Translations under genes and position numbers: made by a program
Part shown: one piece after another, positions 1 to 8,141 of the stretch
Position numbering within the stretch: the first letter of the stretch is position 1
Layout: every line of letters begins with the position of its first letter
Assembly (NCBI GenBank): GCA_963779735.1
Contig: CAVZZJ010000006.1
Location: 496,001 to 560,000 of the forward strand
Direction: 5' to 3'
Source of the DNA: Bog-473 sp963779735
GTDB lineage: Bacteria; Actinomycetota; Acidimicrobiia; Acidimicrobiales; RAAP-2
DNA length: 64,000 nucleotides
Notes under the pieces: generated by a model
Told to the model about the DNA's origin: nothing
The model's input: the letters and a program-made list of their open reading frames with translations, nothing else
Databases searched by the model: none

Positions 1-53
1 TGAAGCACCTGCTGGAGCAACCCGAGCAACCAAGTCGATTCGTTCCCGAGTAA
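1..53 (+). CDS. 3' end of an upstream gene (partial)
   Basis: An open frame enters from the left edge and ends at the TAA at 51-53; the last 16 residues read KHLLEQPEQPSRFVPE. Too little is left to name it. Its direction and the 46-bp gap to the next start suggest it may share an operon with the enoyl-CoA hydratase. It could be a chance frame. Confidence 0.4.
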   Translation, partial: KHLLEQPEQPSRFVPE

Positions 54-99
54 GAACAACGCCGGCGCACGAGCGTGTCCGCGAAATGAAAGGTGCCAC

Positions 100-933
100 A
101 TGACAGAGCAACTTGTCCTGGTTGACGATCCCGCCGAGGGCGTGCGGCGGATCACACTGAACCGCCCCGAGAAGCGCAACGCCTTGAGCAATGCCCTCAG
201 GGGCCAACTGTTCGAGGCGTTGCACGCGGCCGATGCCGATGGGGCGGTTCACGTGACCGTCATCAGGGGGGCAGGAAAGTGCTTTTCGGCCGGCTACGAG
301 CTCGGCGGCGCCAACCAAGGGGTCCCGCTGCCCTTCTACACCGCCGCAGGCGAAGGGCAATGGCCCCGTCACGTCACGGAGGGGTGGATGAGCATCTGGG
401 ACCTGGCCAAGCCGGTGATCGCCCAGGTGCACGGCTACTGCCTCGCCGGCGGCAGCGAGCTGGCGACGGGCTGCGACCTCGTATTCGTGGCCGAGGACGC
501 TGAGATCGGCTATCCCGCGGTCCGCTTCGGTGTTCCCGACATGCACTTCCATGCCTGGTTCATGGGCATGCGGACGGCGATGGCCATGATGTTGACGGGG
601 GACTCCATCTCGGGAGTCGACGCCGCCCGTCTCGGGTGGGCCAACGCCGCATTCCCAGCCAACGAGTTGGACGACAGGGTCGTCGCCTACGCCGAGCGGA
701 TCGCCAAAATGCCCATGGACCTGGTCCAGCTCAACAAGAGGCTGGTGCACAGGACGATGGAGGTCATGGGGCTCCGAACGGCGATTCGAGTCGGTACCGA
801 AATCTGCGCTCTGGGTATTCATCAAAAGACGCTCGAGACCTTCCTCGCCGACATCAAGGCCAGTGGGTTGACCGGTGCCCTGACCAATCGAGACTCGCCC
901 TTTGGCGACTACCGCACGTCGACACCCGAGTAG
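100..933 (+). CDS. enoyl-CoA hydratase/isomerase family protein
   Basis: A 277-aa crotonase-fold protein expected to hydrate or isomerise enoyl-CoA thioesters in the cytoplasm. The N-terminal ITLNRPEKRNALS motif, the oxyanion-hole region FSAGYELGG (about 62-70) and AGGSELATG (about 116-124) with the first catalytic Glu near 120 are all visible. The usual second Glu position falls in GVPDMHF and is Asp, so the exact reaction is uncertain. ATG at 100 follows an AAAGG about 6 nt upstream. It sits in a catabolic neighbourhood with acyl-CoA dehydrogenases and SDRs, consistent with beta-oxidation of an unusual acyl chain. Family assignment is firm, substrate unknown. Confidence 0.9.
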   Translation: MTEQLVLVDDPAEGVRRITLNRPEKRNALSNALRGQLFEALHAADADGAVHVTVIRGAGKCFSAGYELGGANQGVPLPFYTAAGEGQWPRHVTEGWMSIWDLAKPVIAQVHGYCLAGGSELATGCDLVFVAEDAEIGYPAVRFGVPDMHFHAWFMGMRTAMAMMLTGDSISGVDAARLGWANAAFPANELDDRVVAYAERIAKMPMDLVQLNKRLVHRTMEVMGLRTAIRVGTEICALGIHQKTLETFLADIKASGLTGALTNRDSPFGDYRTSTPE

Positions 934-960
934 CGGACGCGGACGCGGACGCGGACGCGG
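933..960. repeat. short hexanucleotide tandem repeat (GCGGAC x4)
   Basis: Four perfect GCGGAC copies plus a partial one directly follow the hydratase stop codon. No function is evident. Confidence 0.7.
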
Positions 961-1026
961 CCGTGGGCAGGGCGGGTGTGCCCGATGTGACGTCCCGGTT
1001 CGGAGGGGTGGACGTTCGCCCGCGCC

Positions 1027-1064
1027 GTATCTGCTGGTGTGATGTGTATCTGCTGGTGTGATGT
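1027..1064. repeat. perfect 19-bp tandem duplication upstream of the TauD-like gene
   Basis: The unit GTATCTGCTGGTGTGATGT occurs twice head to tail (1027-1045 and 1046-1064), ending 33 bp before the start at 1098. In this promoter-proximal place it could be a duplicated operator or a recent slippage event. The sequence shows only the exact duplication. Confidence 0.85.
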
Positions 1065-1097
1065 ACTGATCAGGGTTCGAGTAACGCGGAGGTGTGC

Positions 1098-2021
1098 ATG
1101 GCGATCGTTCAGACTCCACATCGCTTTGCCGACCTATTCCCGCCGATGGGCCCGAGGACGCTGCGACGGGTGCCAGTGGACTTTGTAGTGCGGCCGTACG
1201 AGCGGTTCGACGTCCGCCCGCTGGGACCGACCGTCGGGGTGGAGATCGCGGGTGTCGAGCTAACCGAGCCGTTGGGCTACGAGATCCAAGCCGACCTCCG
1301 GCGTGCCCTCCTGGAATGGAAGTTGCTGTTCTTCCGCGCTCCGGCCATCACGGTCCAACAGTTCTACCGGTTCGCCCGGTATTTCGGGGAGACCTTCGAT
1401 GACAGCACCATGGGCCACCTGGGAGACATGACGCGAGAGAGCCAGACACCGAATGTCGGAGTGGGGGACAGCACGGCGGAACAGAACTACTGGCACGCCG
1501 ATGCCACCTATGGCGCGCAGCCGCCACGTGCGACCGTGCTGCGAATACAGCCCCCGCCGGTCGGGGGTGACACGTTGTTCGCGGACATGGCCGCTGCCTA
1601 CGACAACCTGCCGGGTGTGGTCAAGACACGCATTGAGTCCCTCACCGCGATCCACGACATGGACAGGTACGCCCGTAGTTACCACCCGACGTACGCCGCC
1701 GAGACGTCCAAGTGGCCCCCCGTCGAGCACCCGGTGGTGATCGCTCACCCCCAGACGGGACGCAGGACTCTGTACGTGAACTCCCAGTGGACCCGCGAGC
1801 TGGTCGGTCTCGAACCCGAGGAGGGCGAGCCGCTGCTCATGTACCTCTGCGCCCAGGCGTCGGTGCCGGAGTACCAGTGCCGCCTCAACTGGCAGCCGTC
1901 GGGGTTGGCGATCTGGGACGGCTACGCACTGCAGCACTACGCGGTCAGTGACTACACCGAAGGCCGCCACCGATGGCGAACCACGATCAGCGGCGAGGCC
2001 CCCAGGGCGCCTGCCTCCTGA
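1098..2021 (+). CDS. TauD/TfdA family Fe(II)/2-oxoglutarate dioxygenase
   Basis: A 307-aa non-haem iron oxygenase of the TauD family, which hydroxylates a substrate while decarboxylating 2-oxoglutarate. The metal motif His-x-Asp is in YWHADATYG (H133, D135) and the distal His in LQHYAVSDY near 280; an Arg ten residues on (YTEGRHRWR) would bind 2-oxoglutarate. ATG at 1098 follows GCGGAGG at 1086-1092; a GTG at 1092 overlaps that Shine-Dalgarno and is less likely. Taurine, sulfonates, chlorophenoxy acids and alkyl sulfates are all known family substrates and cannot be told apart here. A hairpin follows the gene. Confidence 0.9.
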   Translation: MAIVQTPHRFADLFPPMGPRTLRRVPVDFVVRPYERFDVRPLGPTVGVEIAGVELTEPLGYEIQADLRRALLEWKLLFFRAPAITVQQFYRFARYFGETFDDSTMGHLGDMTRESQTPNVGVGDSTAEQNYWHADATYGAQPPRATVLRIQPPPVGGDTLFADMAAAYDNLPGVVKTRIESLTAIHDMDRYARSYHPTYAAETSKWPPVEHPVVIAHPQTGRRTLYVNSQWTRELVGLEPEEGEPLLMYLCAQASVPEYQCRLNWQPSGLAIWDGYALQHYAVSDYTEGRHRWRTTISGEAPRAPAS

Positions 2022-2048
2022 TTCGAGGGGATGCGACCCAAAGGGTCG

Positions 2049-2074
2049 TGCCCGGCGAAGAGCAGCGCCGGGCA
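2049..2074. terminator. hairpin between convergent genes, likely terminator
   Basis: A perfect 9-bp stem (TGCCCGGCG / CGCCGGGCA) with an 8-nt loop lies between the convergent dioxygenase and SDR genes. There is no T tract, as is common for high-GC actinobacterial terminators. Confidence 0.6.
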
Positions 2075-2142
2075 CAGGAGATGACGCCGAGTCGCCTTAC
2101 CTGGCCCTTACCGGTCCTCCCGTCGGCTCCTCCATCGGAGCG

Positions 2143-2889
2143 CTACGCTTCCTCGACGAGCTCGCCGAGGAACAGAACGGTTCGACCATCCGGATCAGGT
2201 GGCAGGAGGTCCCAGATGCCCCGGGCGGCCTCTTCAGGCGTATCCCCTCGACCCTCGGCTATAGCGTTGGCCACTGCCACACCTCCGGGGAACGCGTTCG
2301 GGTCTGCCCTCCCCCCGGCGTAGCTGGCTCGCATCTGCTCCGTAACCACGAAACCGGGTCGTATGGCCACCACCCACGGGTGGGTGCCGCGCGTCTTACG
2401 CTCGCTGCGAACCGTTCGGACCCACTGCTCCATTCCAGCCTTGCCGGCCCCGTAGACGGACATGCCCTGCATGGCGAACTTTGCCGTCGCCGAGGAGATC
2501 ATCACCAGGCCAGACTCGTAGCCCGGCCCGCACGCCCGGACGAAGGCGTCCCCCAGAACCAGGGGGGCGGCGACGTTGGCGAGAACCCTACGCCGGTATT
2601 CGAGGGGGTCGGTTTCGCCGGCGAAGCCAACGTTTCCGGCGTAGTTGGCGTTGTGGATGAAGATCGCCCGCTCGCCTTCGAACGTGGCCAACTCGCTGGC
2701 AAAGTGCTCGGAGACGATGTCCCACGATGCCGGCTCGGAGAGGTCGGCCACGATTGTCTCGAGATCGGGGTGATGCCGTCGGGAGATGTTGATCACTCGG
2801 GCATCCGGATAGGGAACGGAGCGGGCCAGGGCCGCCCCGATGCCCTGCGTGGCGCCGCTGATCCAAACGACGGTTTGCGGCACTACCAT
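2143..2889 (-). CDS. short-chain dehydrogenase/reductase (SDR)
   Basis: A 248-aa classical SDR that should reduce or oxidise a carbonyl/alcohol with NAD(P)(H). The glycine-rich cofactor motif GATQGIG is near residue 12, NVAAP supplies the tetrad Asn, SSATA the Ser, and VYGAGKAG the Tyr-x3-Lys pair, so the active site is complete. The start ATG overlaps the TGA of the upstream PPOX gene by one base (TGATG), so the two are translationally coupled. It is the last gene of the leftward operon starting at 6270. Substrate unknown. Confidence 0.9.
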   Translation of the reverse strand: MVVPQTVVWISGATQGIGAALARSVPYPDARVINISRRHHPDLETIVADLSEPASWDIVSEHFASELATFEGERAIFIHNANYAGNVGFAGETDPLEYRRRVLANVAAPLVLGDAFVRACGPGYESGLVMISSATAKFAMQGMSVYGAGKAGMEQWVRTVRSERKTRGTHPWVVAIRPGFVVTEQMRASYAGGRADPNAFPGGVAVANAIAEGRGDTPEEAARGIWDLLPPDPDGRTVLFLGELVEEA

Positions 2890-3311
2890 CAGTCCTCCTT
2901 CGGCGAGCCGTGCACTCGGGGCATGGAGATCCGGGTCGGGTGCACCGTGATGATGGTGCGGGCGACGTCACGCGACTCGTAGGGGTACTCGTCGGCGCCC
3001 ATGTACTCCCGGGCGATCCAGTCGATGAAGGTCCGATCCACGTCGTCGGCGAGCTCGGCGATGCCGCGCACCTCGACGTAGTGCCGGGCGTCCTGCGGGT
3101 CGGCGACGCAGACGGCAACGCGTGGGTCTGCTCGGAGGTTGCGCACCTTGAAGGTGTCGCTGGGTGTGCTGATGCGGAGCACATCACCCGAGAGCATCAC
3201 GCCCACCGGCACGACCGACAGCTGCCCGTCGGGCCTCGTGGTGGCGACGAATCCCACGCGGAGTCCGGTCAAGATGGCACGGGCAGGCGCGGGGACCGCC
3301 ACCGTCTTCAC
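2889..3311 (-). CDS. PPOX-class (pyridoxamine phosphate oxidase-like) flavin or F420-binding protein
   Basis: A 140-aa split-barrel protein resembling the actinobacterial PPOX/Rv1155 group, many of which bind F420 or FMN. Visible family features are GFVATTRPDGQLSVVPVGVML at the N-terminus, TFKVRNLRADPRVAVCV in the middle and YVEVRGIAEL. The GTG start at 3311 overlaps the upstream acyl-CoA dehydrogenase stop as GTGA. Placement between two dehydrogenase types suggests a redox or detoxification role in the same pathway. Which cofactor it uses cannot be read from the sequence. Confidence 0.85.
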   Translation of the reverse strand: MKTVAVPAPARAILTGLRVGFVATTRPDGQLSVVPVGVMLSGDVLRISTPSDTFKVRNLRADPRVAVCVADPQDARHYVEVRGIAELADDVDRTFIDWIAREYMGADEYPYESRDVARTIITVHPTRISMPRVHGSPKED

Positions 3312-4408
3312 CGGGTCCGGCCCCCGAGAGCGGCGATTCGCCGGCGGTGCTCGCGCGGGCTGCCGTACAGGCCGCGGTTCAAGGTATGACGGCGGAGGTA
3401 GAGGTGGATGTCGTGGTCGAAGGTGAGCCCGATGCCGCCGTGCATCTGGATACAGTCCTGGAGAAGCTCCGAGCCGTAGTCGCCGATGTAGGACTTGGCC
3501 ACGCTCACCAGCTCCTCCGCCTCGGCCGCCCCGGCCTGCACCGCAGCGGTGGCCGCGTCACCGATGGCATGACTAGCCTCGAGCCACGTCTTCATGTCGG
3601 CGAAGCGGTGTTTCAGCTCCTGGTACGACGCGAGGGGCCGGCCGAACGTGTAGCGGTCGAAGGCCCACTCCACCGTCAGGTCGAACGCCCTCTGCATGGC
3701 GCCGACCATTTCGGCGTTGGCGAGCACGAGGGCCAGCTGGCGTTGGCGCGCCGCCGGCTCGGCGGCGCCACCCACCGCCCCCACGACTGCCTCGAGTGGA
3801 GCTCGGACGGTATCGAAGCGCACCCGCCAGAACCGCCGGGTGAGGTCGACCGTTCGCATCGGCGTCATCGACACGCCCGCCGTCCCGGTCGCCACGAGGA
3901 CCTGTGTGCTCCCCTCAGGCGCCCTTGCCGTGGTCAAGAGGTGACTGGCCTGGGCGGCTGACTCGACGGCCCGCACCGTGCCGTCGAGCACGATGACATC
4001 GCCGTCGAGGACCATCGCGAGGTTGTCGGTCCCTTCGCACCAGCCGGCGATCGACTCGCCGGAGAGCACACCGGCGAGCACGTCGGCGTGGGATCCGCCC
4101 GCATCGCTCAACGCCGCGGCGACGAGGTTTGCCATGGCCAGGGGACCGGGCGCGGCGTGCGCGCCGAACTCGTGGGCCACCAGACTGAGATCGACGACGC
4201 CCGAGCCGCTCAGGCTGCCTCCGCCGTGCTCTTCCGCTACGAGCAACGAGGTCCAGCCCAGCTCGCAGCCTTGCCGCCAGTACGCGAGGTCGAAGCCGGC
4301 GGGCTTGTCCCGCAGGCGACGGATGGCCTCGACGGGCATCTCCTGCTCCAGGAATTTGGCGGTCGTCTCCCGGAAGAACTCCTGGTCCGGAGTAGGGTTC
4401 AGCAACAC
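3308..4408 (-). CDS. acyl-CoA dehydrogenase family protein
   Basis: A 366-aa FadE-type flavoprotein expected to introduce an alpha,beta double bond into an acyl-CoA and pass electrons to ETF. The N-terminal domain opens TPDQEFFRETTAKFLEQEMP, and the C-terminal signature QMHGGIGLTFDHDIHLYLRR near residue 320 is typical. The GTG start is preceded by GAAAGGAAAG. It is one of two adjacent, diverged acyl-CoA dehydrogenases; such pairs form alpha2beta2 heteromers in mycobacterial steroid side-chain degradation. That analogy is an inference. Confidence 0.88.
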   Translation of the reverse strand: MLLNPTPDQEFFRETTAKFLEQEMPVEAIRRLRDKPAGFDLAYWRQGCELGWTSLLVAEEHGGGSLSGSGVVDLSLVAHEFGAHAAPGPLAMANLVAAALSDAGGSHADVLAGVLSGESIAGWCEGTDNLAMVLDGDVIVLDGTVRAVESAAQASHLLTTARAPEGSTQVLVATGTAGVSMTPMRTVDLTRRFWRVRFDTVRAPLEAVVGAVGGAAEPAARQRQLALVLANAEMVGAMQRAFDLTVEWAFDRYTFGRPLASYQELKHRFADMKTWLEASHAIGDAATAAVQAGAAEAEELVSVAKSYIGDYGSELLQDCIQMHGGIGLTFDHDIHLYLRRHTLNRGLYGSPREHRRRIAALGGRTR

Positions 4409-4449
4409 GCCAGGCTTTCCTTTCTCACAACCGACAGGCGGTCCCAGCC

Positions 4450-4495
4450 GTCGGTCATTGGGTCGTCATCCTGTCGGTCATTGGGTCGCCGTCCT
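4450..4495. repeat. 23-bp imperfect tandem duplication spanning a gene's stop codon
   Basis: Two 23-bp units (4450-4472, 4473-4495) differ at two positions and share GTCGGTCATTGGGTCG. The right unit carries the last codons and TGA of the acyl-CoA dehydrogenase ending at 4478; the left unit repeats them just beyond, giving a second in-line copy of the gene end. Confidence 0.8.
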
Positions 4496-5731
4496 CGCCC
4501 GCGGCACCTCGCGGAAGGGGACATCGCGGTCCAGCGTTCGCTCCCGTGGCATGCCGAGTACCCGCTCGCTGATCACGTTACGGGCCATCTCTGTCGTGCC
4601 GCCGGCGATCGTCATCACCTGGCGCATGAGGTAGTCGACCCCTATCTCCGCAGCGTGCCCGTCGCCGTCGTCCCAGACCGCCCCGATCTCATCGGCCAGC
4701 TCGAACGCGATCTGGTTGGCCCGGATGGCGGAGACGCCGGCGAAGAGGCGACCGATGGCGGCAGCCTGATCGGTCATCTTGCCCGTTGCCATGGCCTCGC
4801 TGAGACGTTTGGCGAGCTCCCGGCCGACGACGTCGAGGATACGCGTTTCGGCGATGAGATCCGCGGCGACGGGATCGTCGAGGCGGCCGGCGGCACGGGC
4901 CACGGCGCGGGCGCCGGCGGTGCCGCCGTGGCGCGATCCGACGGGGCGTGTGACATAGGGGGAGCTGGCGCCGAGGCGCTCGTGGAGCATCCAGCCGATA
5001 CCCACCGTCCACCCGGCGTCGACCTCACCGATGCGATCGGCATCGGGGACGCGCACGTCGGTCAGGAACTCCTGGCAGAACTCCTTCGATCCGCTCAGCA
5101 GCTCTATGCGATGGACCTCGACGCCCTCGGCGCAGATCGGGACCATGAAGACGCTGAGCCCACGATGCTTGGGGACGTCCCAGCTCGTGCGGGCGAGGCA
5201 GAGCGCCCAATCGGACCACCATGCCCCGGTCGTCCATATCTTCGAGCCGTTCAGGATCCACTCGTCGCCGTCGCGGATCGCCGACGTGACCGCTCCAGCC
5301 ACGTCGGAGCCCCCGCCGGGTTCGGAGAGGAACTGCATCCAGATTTCGTCCCCGGAGAGGATCGCCGGCAGGTGGCGCTTCTTCTGCTCCTCGGTCCCAA
5401 AGTCGAGCAGCACGGCCCCGCACTGCGAGATGGAGGGCGACTGGAGGTGCGACGGGAACTCGGACCCGCGCAACTCATCGTTGAGCACCGCCTGATGTGC
5501 CGGTGTCAGCCCTTGTCCGCCGTACTCCTTTGGGAAGCAGATGCCGGCCAGATCGGCGTCGAACAGCATCCGTTGGATTTGGCGGTCACGGGCAACCGAG
5601 GCAATCTCCACGTCGTCGCTTCGCAGTCTGAGGCCCGTGGACAGCGAGGGGTCGGCCGGTCCGAGGTTGGCGCGGATAAAGGCCCTCGCCCGCTCGCGGA
5701 AGGCGTCATGGTCCTCCATGGTCTCAGTCAC
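4478..5731 (-). CDS. acyl-CoA dehydrogenase family protein
   Basis: A 417-aa acyl-CoA dehydrogenase with the full three-domain layout: N-terminal helices (DAFRERARAFIRANLGP), FAD-contacting QFLSEPGGGSDVAG, the ILNGSKIWTTGA strand motif, and C-terminal IAGGTTEMARNVISERVLG. It partners the smaller dehydrogenase at 3308-4408. I chose GTG at 5731 (VTETMEDHD): it follows AGGAAGAGG, and earlier in-frame starts would overlap the SnoaL-like gene. Its stop codon lies in a 23-bp tandem duplication. Electron acceptor is presumably an ETF, though none is in this operon. Confidence 0.9.
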   Translation of the reverse strand: MTETMEDHDAFRERARAFIRANLGPADPSLSTGLRLRSDDVEIASVARDRQIQRMLFDADLAGICFPKEYGGQGLTPAHQAVLNDELRGSEFPSHLQSPSISQCGAVLLDFGTEEQKKRHLPAILSGDEIWMQFLSEPGGGSDVAGAVTSAIRDGDEWILNGSKIWTTGAWWSDWALCLARTSWDVPKHRGLSVFMVPICAEGVEVHRIELLSGSKEFCQEFLTDVRVPDADRIGEVDAGWTVGIGWMLHERLGASSPYVTRPVGSRHGGTAGARAVARAAGRLDDPVAADLIAETRILDVVGRELAKRLSEAMATGKMTDQAAAIGRLFAGVSAIRANQIAFELADEIGAVWDDGDGHAAEIGVDYLMRQVMTIAGGTTEMARNVISERVLGMPRERTLDRDVPFREVPRARTATQ

Positions 5732-5742
5732 GCCTCTTCCTC

Positions 5743-6270
5743 TCACTCGGTGCGGAAGGCAGCGCGAGTCGCTGGGGGCATCTGCTCGAACGCTCGAGCC
5801 CACTCCGTATCGGTGCCCACCTCGCCCGGTCGCGCCACCGACACCCCCGTGCGATTCGTGATCAACCAGCGACCATCCTGCGCGCGGCGGAGGCGGTCCC
5901 GATAGCGGGCGACGAGCTTGATCTTTGCCCGCCCCGCGTCATCGCGCTCAATGACCAGGAGATCGGTCTCCGCGGTCGCCGAGTCGCCCTCGACGTCGAT
6001 GATCGGATTAGCGCCCCGGTGCGCCGCGCCTGGTTGTTTCAACAGCTCGCCGGGCGCGGTCCACGGCTGCGGCTCGGCGGCACCGAACATCGCCCGAATG
6101 GCCTCACGGCCGGCAAAGACCGTTCCGGCCGCCTGGAAGACGGCGTCGGCCTCGAAGAGCTCCGCCAGGCTGTCGCCCGCCTGGTCGTCGACGCAGCGCA
6201 TGGAGCGCTCGACGACCTCACGGATCGCCAGCTTGTCCAGCCACGTGGCCAAAAGCGCTTCGTCGCTCAT
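5743..6270 (-). CDS. SnoaL/NTF2-like fold protein
   Basis: A 175-aa cone-shaped alpha+beta barrel protein of the SnoaL/ring-hydroxylating-dioxygenase-beta-like group. Family members isomerise, cyclise or dehydrate small hydrophobic substrates, or serve as accessory subunits. The start WLDKLAIREVVERSMRCVDDQAG and the following ELFEADAVFQAAG strand are typical. ATG at 6270 has a strong AGGAGGAGTG Shine-Dalgarno. It leads the leftward operon SnoaL-ACAD-ACAD-PPOX-SDR, whose promoter must lie in the 6271-6372 divergent region. Confidence 0.8.
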   Translation of the reverse strand: MSDEALLATWLDKLAIREVVERSMRCVDDQAGDSLAELFEADAVFQAAGTVFAGREAIRAMFGAAEPQPWTAPGELLKQPGAAHRGANPIIDVEGDSATAETDLLVIERDDAGRAKIKLVARYRDRLRRAQDGRWLITNRTGVSVARPGEVGTDTEWARAFEQMPPATRAAFRTE

Positions 6271-6328
6271 CACTCCTCCTGATCTTGTCCCATGAACACA
6301 GTGGCGCGCCGCTGAGCAGCGCACTATT

Positions 6329-6350
6329 TTGTTAAACGTTAATTTAACAA
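6329..6350. promoter_or_regulatory. perfect 22-bp inverted repeat, candidate operator in a divergent promoter
   Basis: The arms TTGTTAAA and TTTAACAA flank a 6-nt spacer (CGTTAA). The element is AT-rich in otherwise GC-rich DNA and sits between the divergent SnoaL-led operon and the SDR-P450 operon. Size and symmetry suit a TetR- or GntR-type dimer. The TetR gene at 9377-10006 is the nearest candidate regulator; that link is an inference. Confidence 0.75.
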
Positions 6351-6372
6351 GGCGGTGATCGGGGGAGGGAGT

Positions 6373-7260
6373 ATGGCGGATGCAACCGGGGGTGACCCTC
6401 GCGTGGGCCTTTTCGACGCCTTCCGCTTCGACGCCAGGCGAGCCGTCGTCGTCGGTGGGGCGACCGGAATGGGGGCGGCGGCCGCCGACCTAGCCCAAGC
6501 GGCGGGGGCGGAGGTGGTGGTGATGGACGTGGCGCCCGTTGAGCTCAGCGGCGTGACCCCGATTGCCATCGACCTCGCCGCCAGGCCTTCGATCGACGCC
6601 GCGGTCGAAGAGTGCGGCGGCAGGGTGGACGCACTCCTGCTGTGTGCCGGGGTCGCCGACGGCACCCCGGGGATCGAGCGGATCAACTTCGTCGGTCACC
6701 GGCACCTGATCGATCGCATGCTCGCCAAGGGGATGCTGGTGCCAGGGGGCGCCATCTGCTTCATCTCCTCGTCGGCGGGACTCGGCTGGGAAGCGAACTT
6801 CACCGAGCTCAGCGAGCTTCTCGGCATCGCCGACTTCGACGCCGCCGCGGCCTGGATGCGCGAGCGCGGGAAGGCCAACTACATGGGCACTAAGCAGGCT
6901 GTGTGTGCCTATGTCGCTCACGAGGCGCTCGCCCTTCTGAAGCGGGGCATACGGATCAACGCCATCTGCCCCGGCCCGACCGACACCCCGCTGGCCCGCG
7001 CCAATGCGGAGAGGTGGCTGGGCGGCGGGGCCGACTACCGGCACGCCGCCGGGATCGAACCTTCGACGCCGATGGAACAGGCCTATCCGATGCTGTTCCT
7101 CTGCAGCGCGGCCGCGTCCGCCATCAGTGGCATCACGCTCCTGTCGGACCTCGGCTGGCTGGAGTCGGGGAATACCGGCTCCTTCCCGGGGGCCACAGCC
7201 ATCGCCGGCATCCTTCTCAACCGTCCACCCGCTTACCATCCGGGAGCTGCCGATGTCTGA
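6373..7260 (+). CDS. SDR family oxidoreductase (hydroxysteroid dehydrogenase-like)
   Basis: A 295-aa SDR. VVVGGATGMG near residue 25 binds the nucleotide; ISSSAG carries the Ser and NYMGTKQA the Tyr-x3-Lys. ICPGPTDTPLA after the active site is typical. The layout resembles 3-alpha-hydroxysteroid dehydrogenase-like SDRs. ATG at 6373 follows GGGGGAGGGAG; a GTG at 6355 would put the Shine-Dalgarno inside the gene. It opens the rightward operon with a second SDR and a P450, likely under the 22-bp inverted repeat. Steroid specificity is only suggested. Confidence 0.87.
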   Translation: MADATGGDPRVGLFDAFRFDARRAVVVGGATGMGAAAADLAQAAGAEVVVMDVAPVELSGVTPIAIDLAARPSIDAAVEECGGRVDALLLCAGVADGTPGIERINFVGHRHLIDRMLAKGMLVPGGAICFISSSAGLGWEANFTELSELLGIADFDAAAAWMRERGKANYMGTKQAVCAYVAHEALALLKRGIRINAICPGPTDTPLARANAERWLGGGADYRHAAGIEPSTPMEQAYPMLFLCSAAASAISGITLLSDLGWLESGNTGSFPGATAIAGILLNRPPAYHPGAADV

Positions 7261-8101
7261 GCTCGATCCGAAGCAGGACCGCACCGTCGTAATCTCCGGC
7301 GCCGGTTCGGGCATCGGCCAAGCCACCGCCGTGAAGTTTGGGGAACTCGGATGGCGGGTAGGCGTAGGCGGTAGGCGCCCAGAACCCCTGGCGGAGACGA
7401 AGTCGCTCGTGGAGGCTGCGGGCGGCTCCTGCTTCGCGCACCCGCTCGACGTGTCCGATGCAGCCTCGGTCGAGGCCTTCTTCGGCGCGACCGAGGCTGC
7501 CCTCGGTCCGGTGACCGCCGTGGTCAACAACGCGGCGCTCGGGCGCTACTACCCGCTGGCGGAGTTCCCACCCGAGCAGATCGAGCGTGAGGTGGCGACC
7601 AAGCTTCTCGGCTCGCTGTACATGGCCCGACGAGGTATTCGGGGCATGCAGGCGGACGGTCGCGGTGGCGACATCCTCTTTGTCACCTCGTTGGCGGCGG
7701 TGCAGCCGTGGCCGCGGCACCTGCCGTATGCCGCCGCCAACGCGGGCGTGGAACAGGCCGCCCGCACGCTACGACTCGAGCTCGAAGGGTCCGGCATCCG
7801 GGTGACGACCATGCGATGCGGTGAGACGGCCGGCACGGAGTTCGGCCTGCCCGAGCAGGAGAGCGGCCGAGGGGCGGACGCCTCCGAGCTGTGGTTCCGC
7901 CGCGGGCTCCTCCGTCACACCGGACTGATGATGCCCGACATGGTGGCGGACGTCATCGTCACTGCGATCACGCTGCCGTTCGGGTTCCAGTTCGACACCC
8001 TGGCGCCCATCCCGACCGCTCCGATCGGCGAGCTGCCGACCACCTTCGCCGAGTGGGGCGAGACGATGATGCGAACCTACATGCCTCCTGAGGCGGGCTG
8101 A
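7253..8101 (+). CDS. SDR family protein with Asn and Lys of the catalytic tetrad exchanged
   Basis: A 282-aa Rossmann-fold SDR with a clear GAGSGIG cofactor motif at 16-22. The catalytic tetrad is unusual: S146 and Y159 are present, but the Lys four residues after the Tyr is Asn (LPYAAANAG, N163), and the structural Asn of the usual NLxG helix is Lys (TKLLG, K117). Codons AAG and AAC are unambiguous. It may have altered or no redox activity, or the two residues may compensate. The start overlaps the previous gene by 8 bp (ATGTCTGA), so the two SDRs are coupled; GGGAG lies upstream. Confidence 0.88.
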   Translation: MSELDPKQDRTVVISGAGSGIGQATAVKFGELGWRVGVGGRRPEPLAETKSLVEAAGGSCFAHPLDVSDAASVEAFFGATEAALGPVTAVVNNAALGRYYPLAEFPPEQIEREVATKLLGSLYMARRGIRGMQADGRGGDILFVTSLAAVQPWPRHLPYAAANAGVEQAARTLRLELEGSGIRVTTMRCGETAGTEFGLPEQESGRGADASELWFRRGLLRHTGLMMPDMVADVIVTAITLPFGFQFDTLAPIPTAPIGELPTTFAEWGETMMRTYMPPEAG

Positions 8102-8141
8102 GGCTCAATGTCCGGCAAGACCAGCTTGTGAAGGGAGGATC

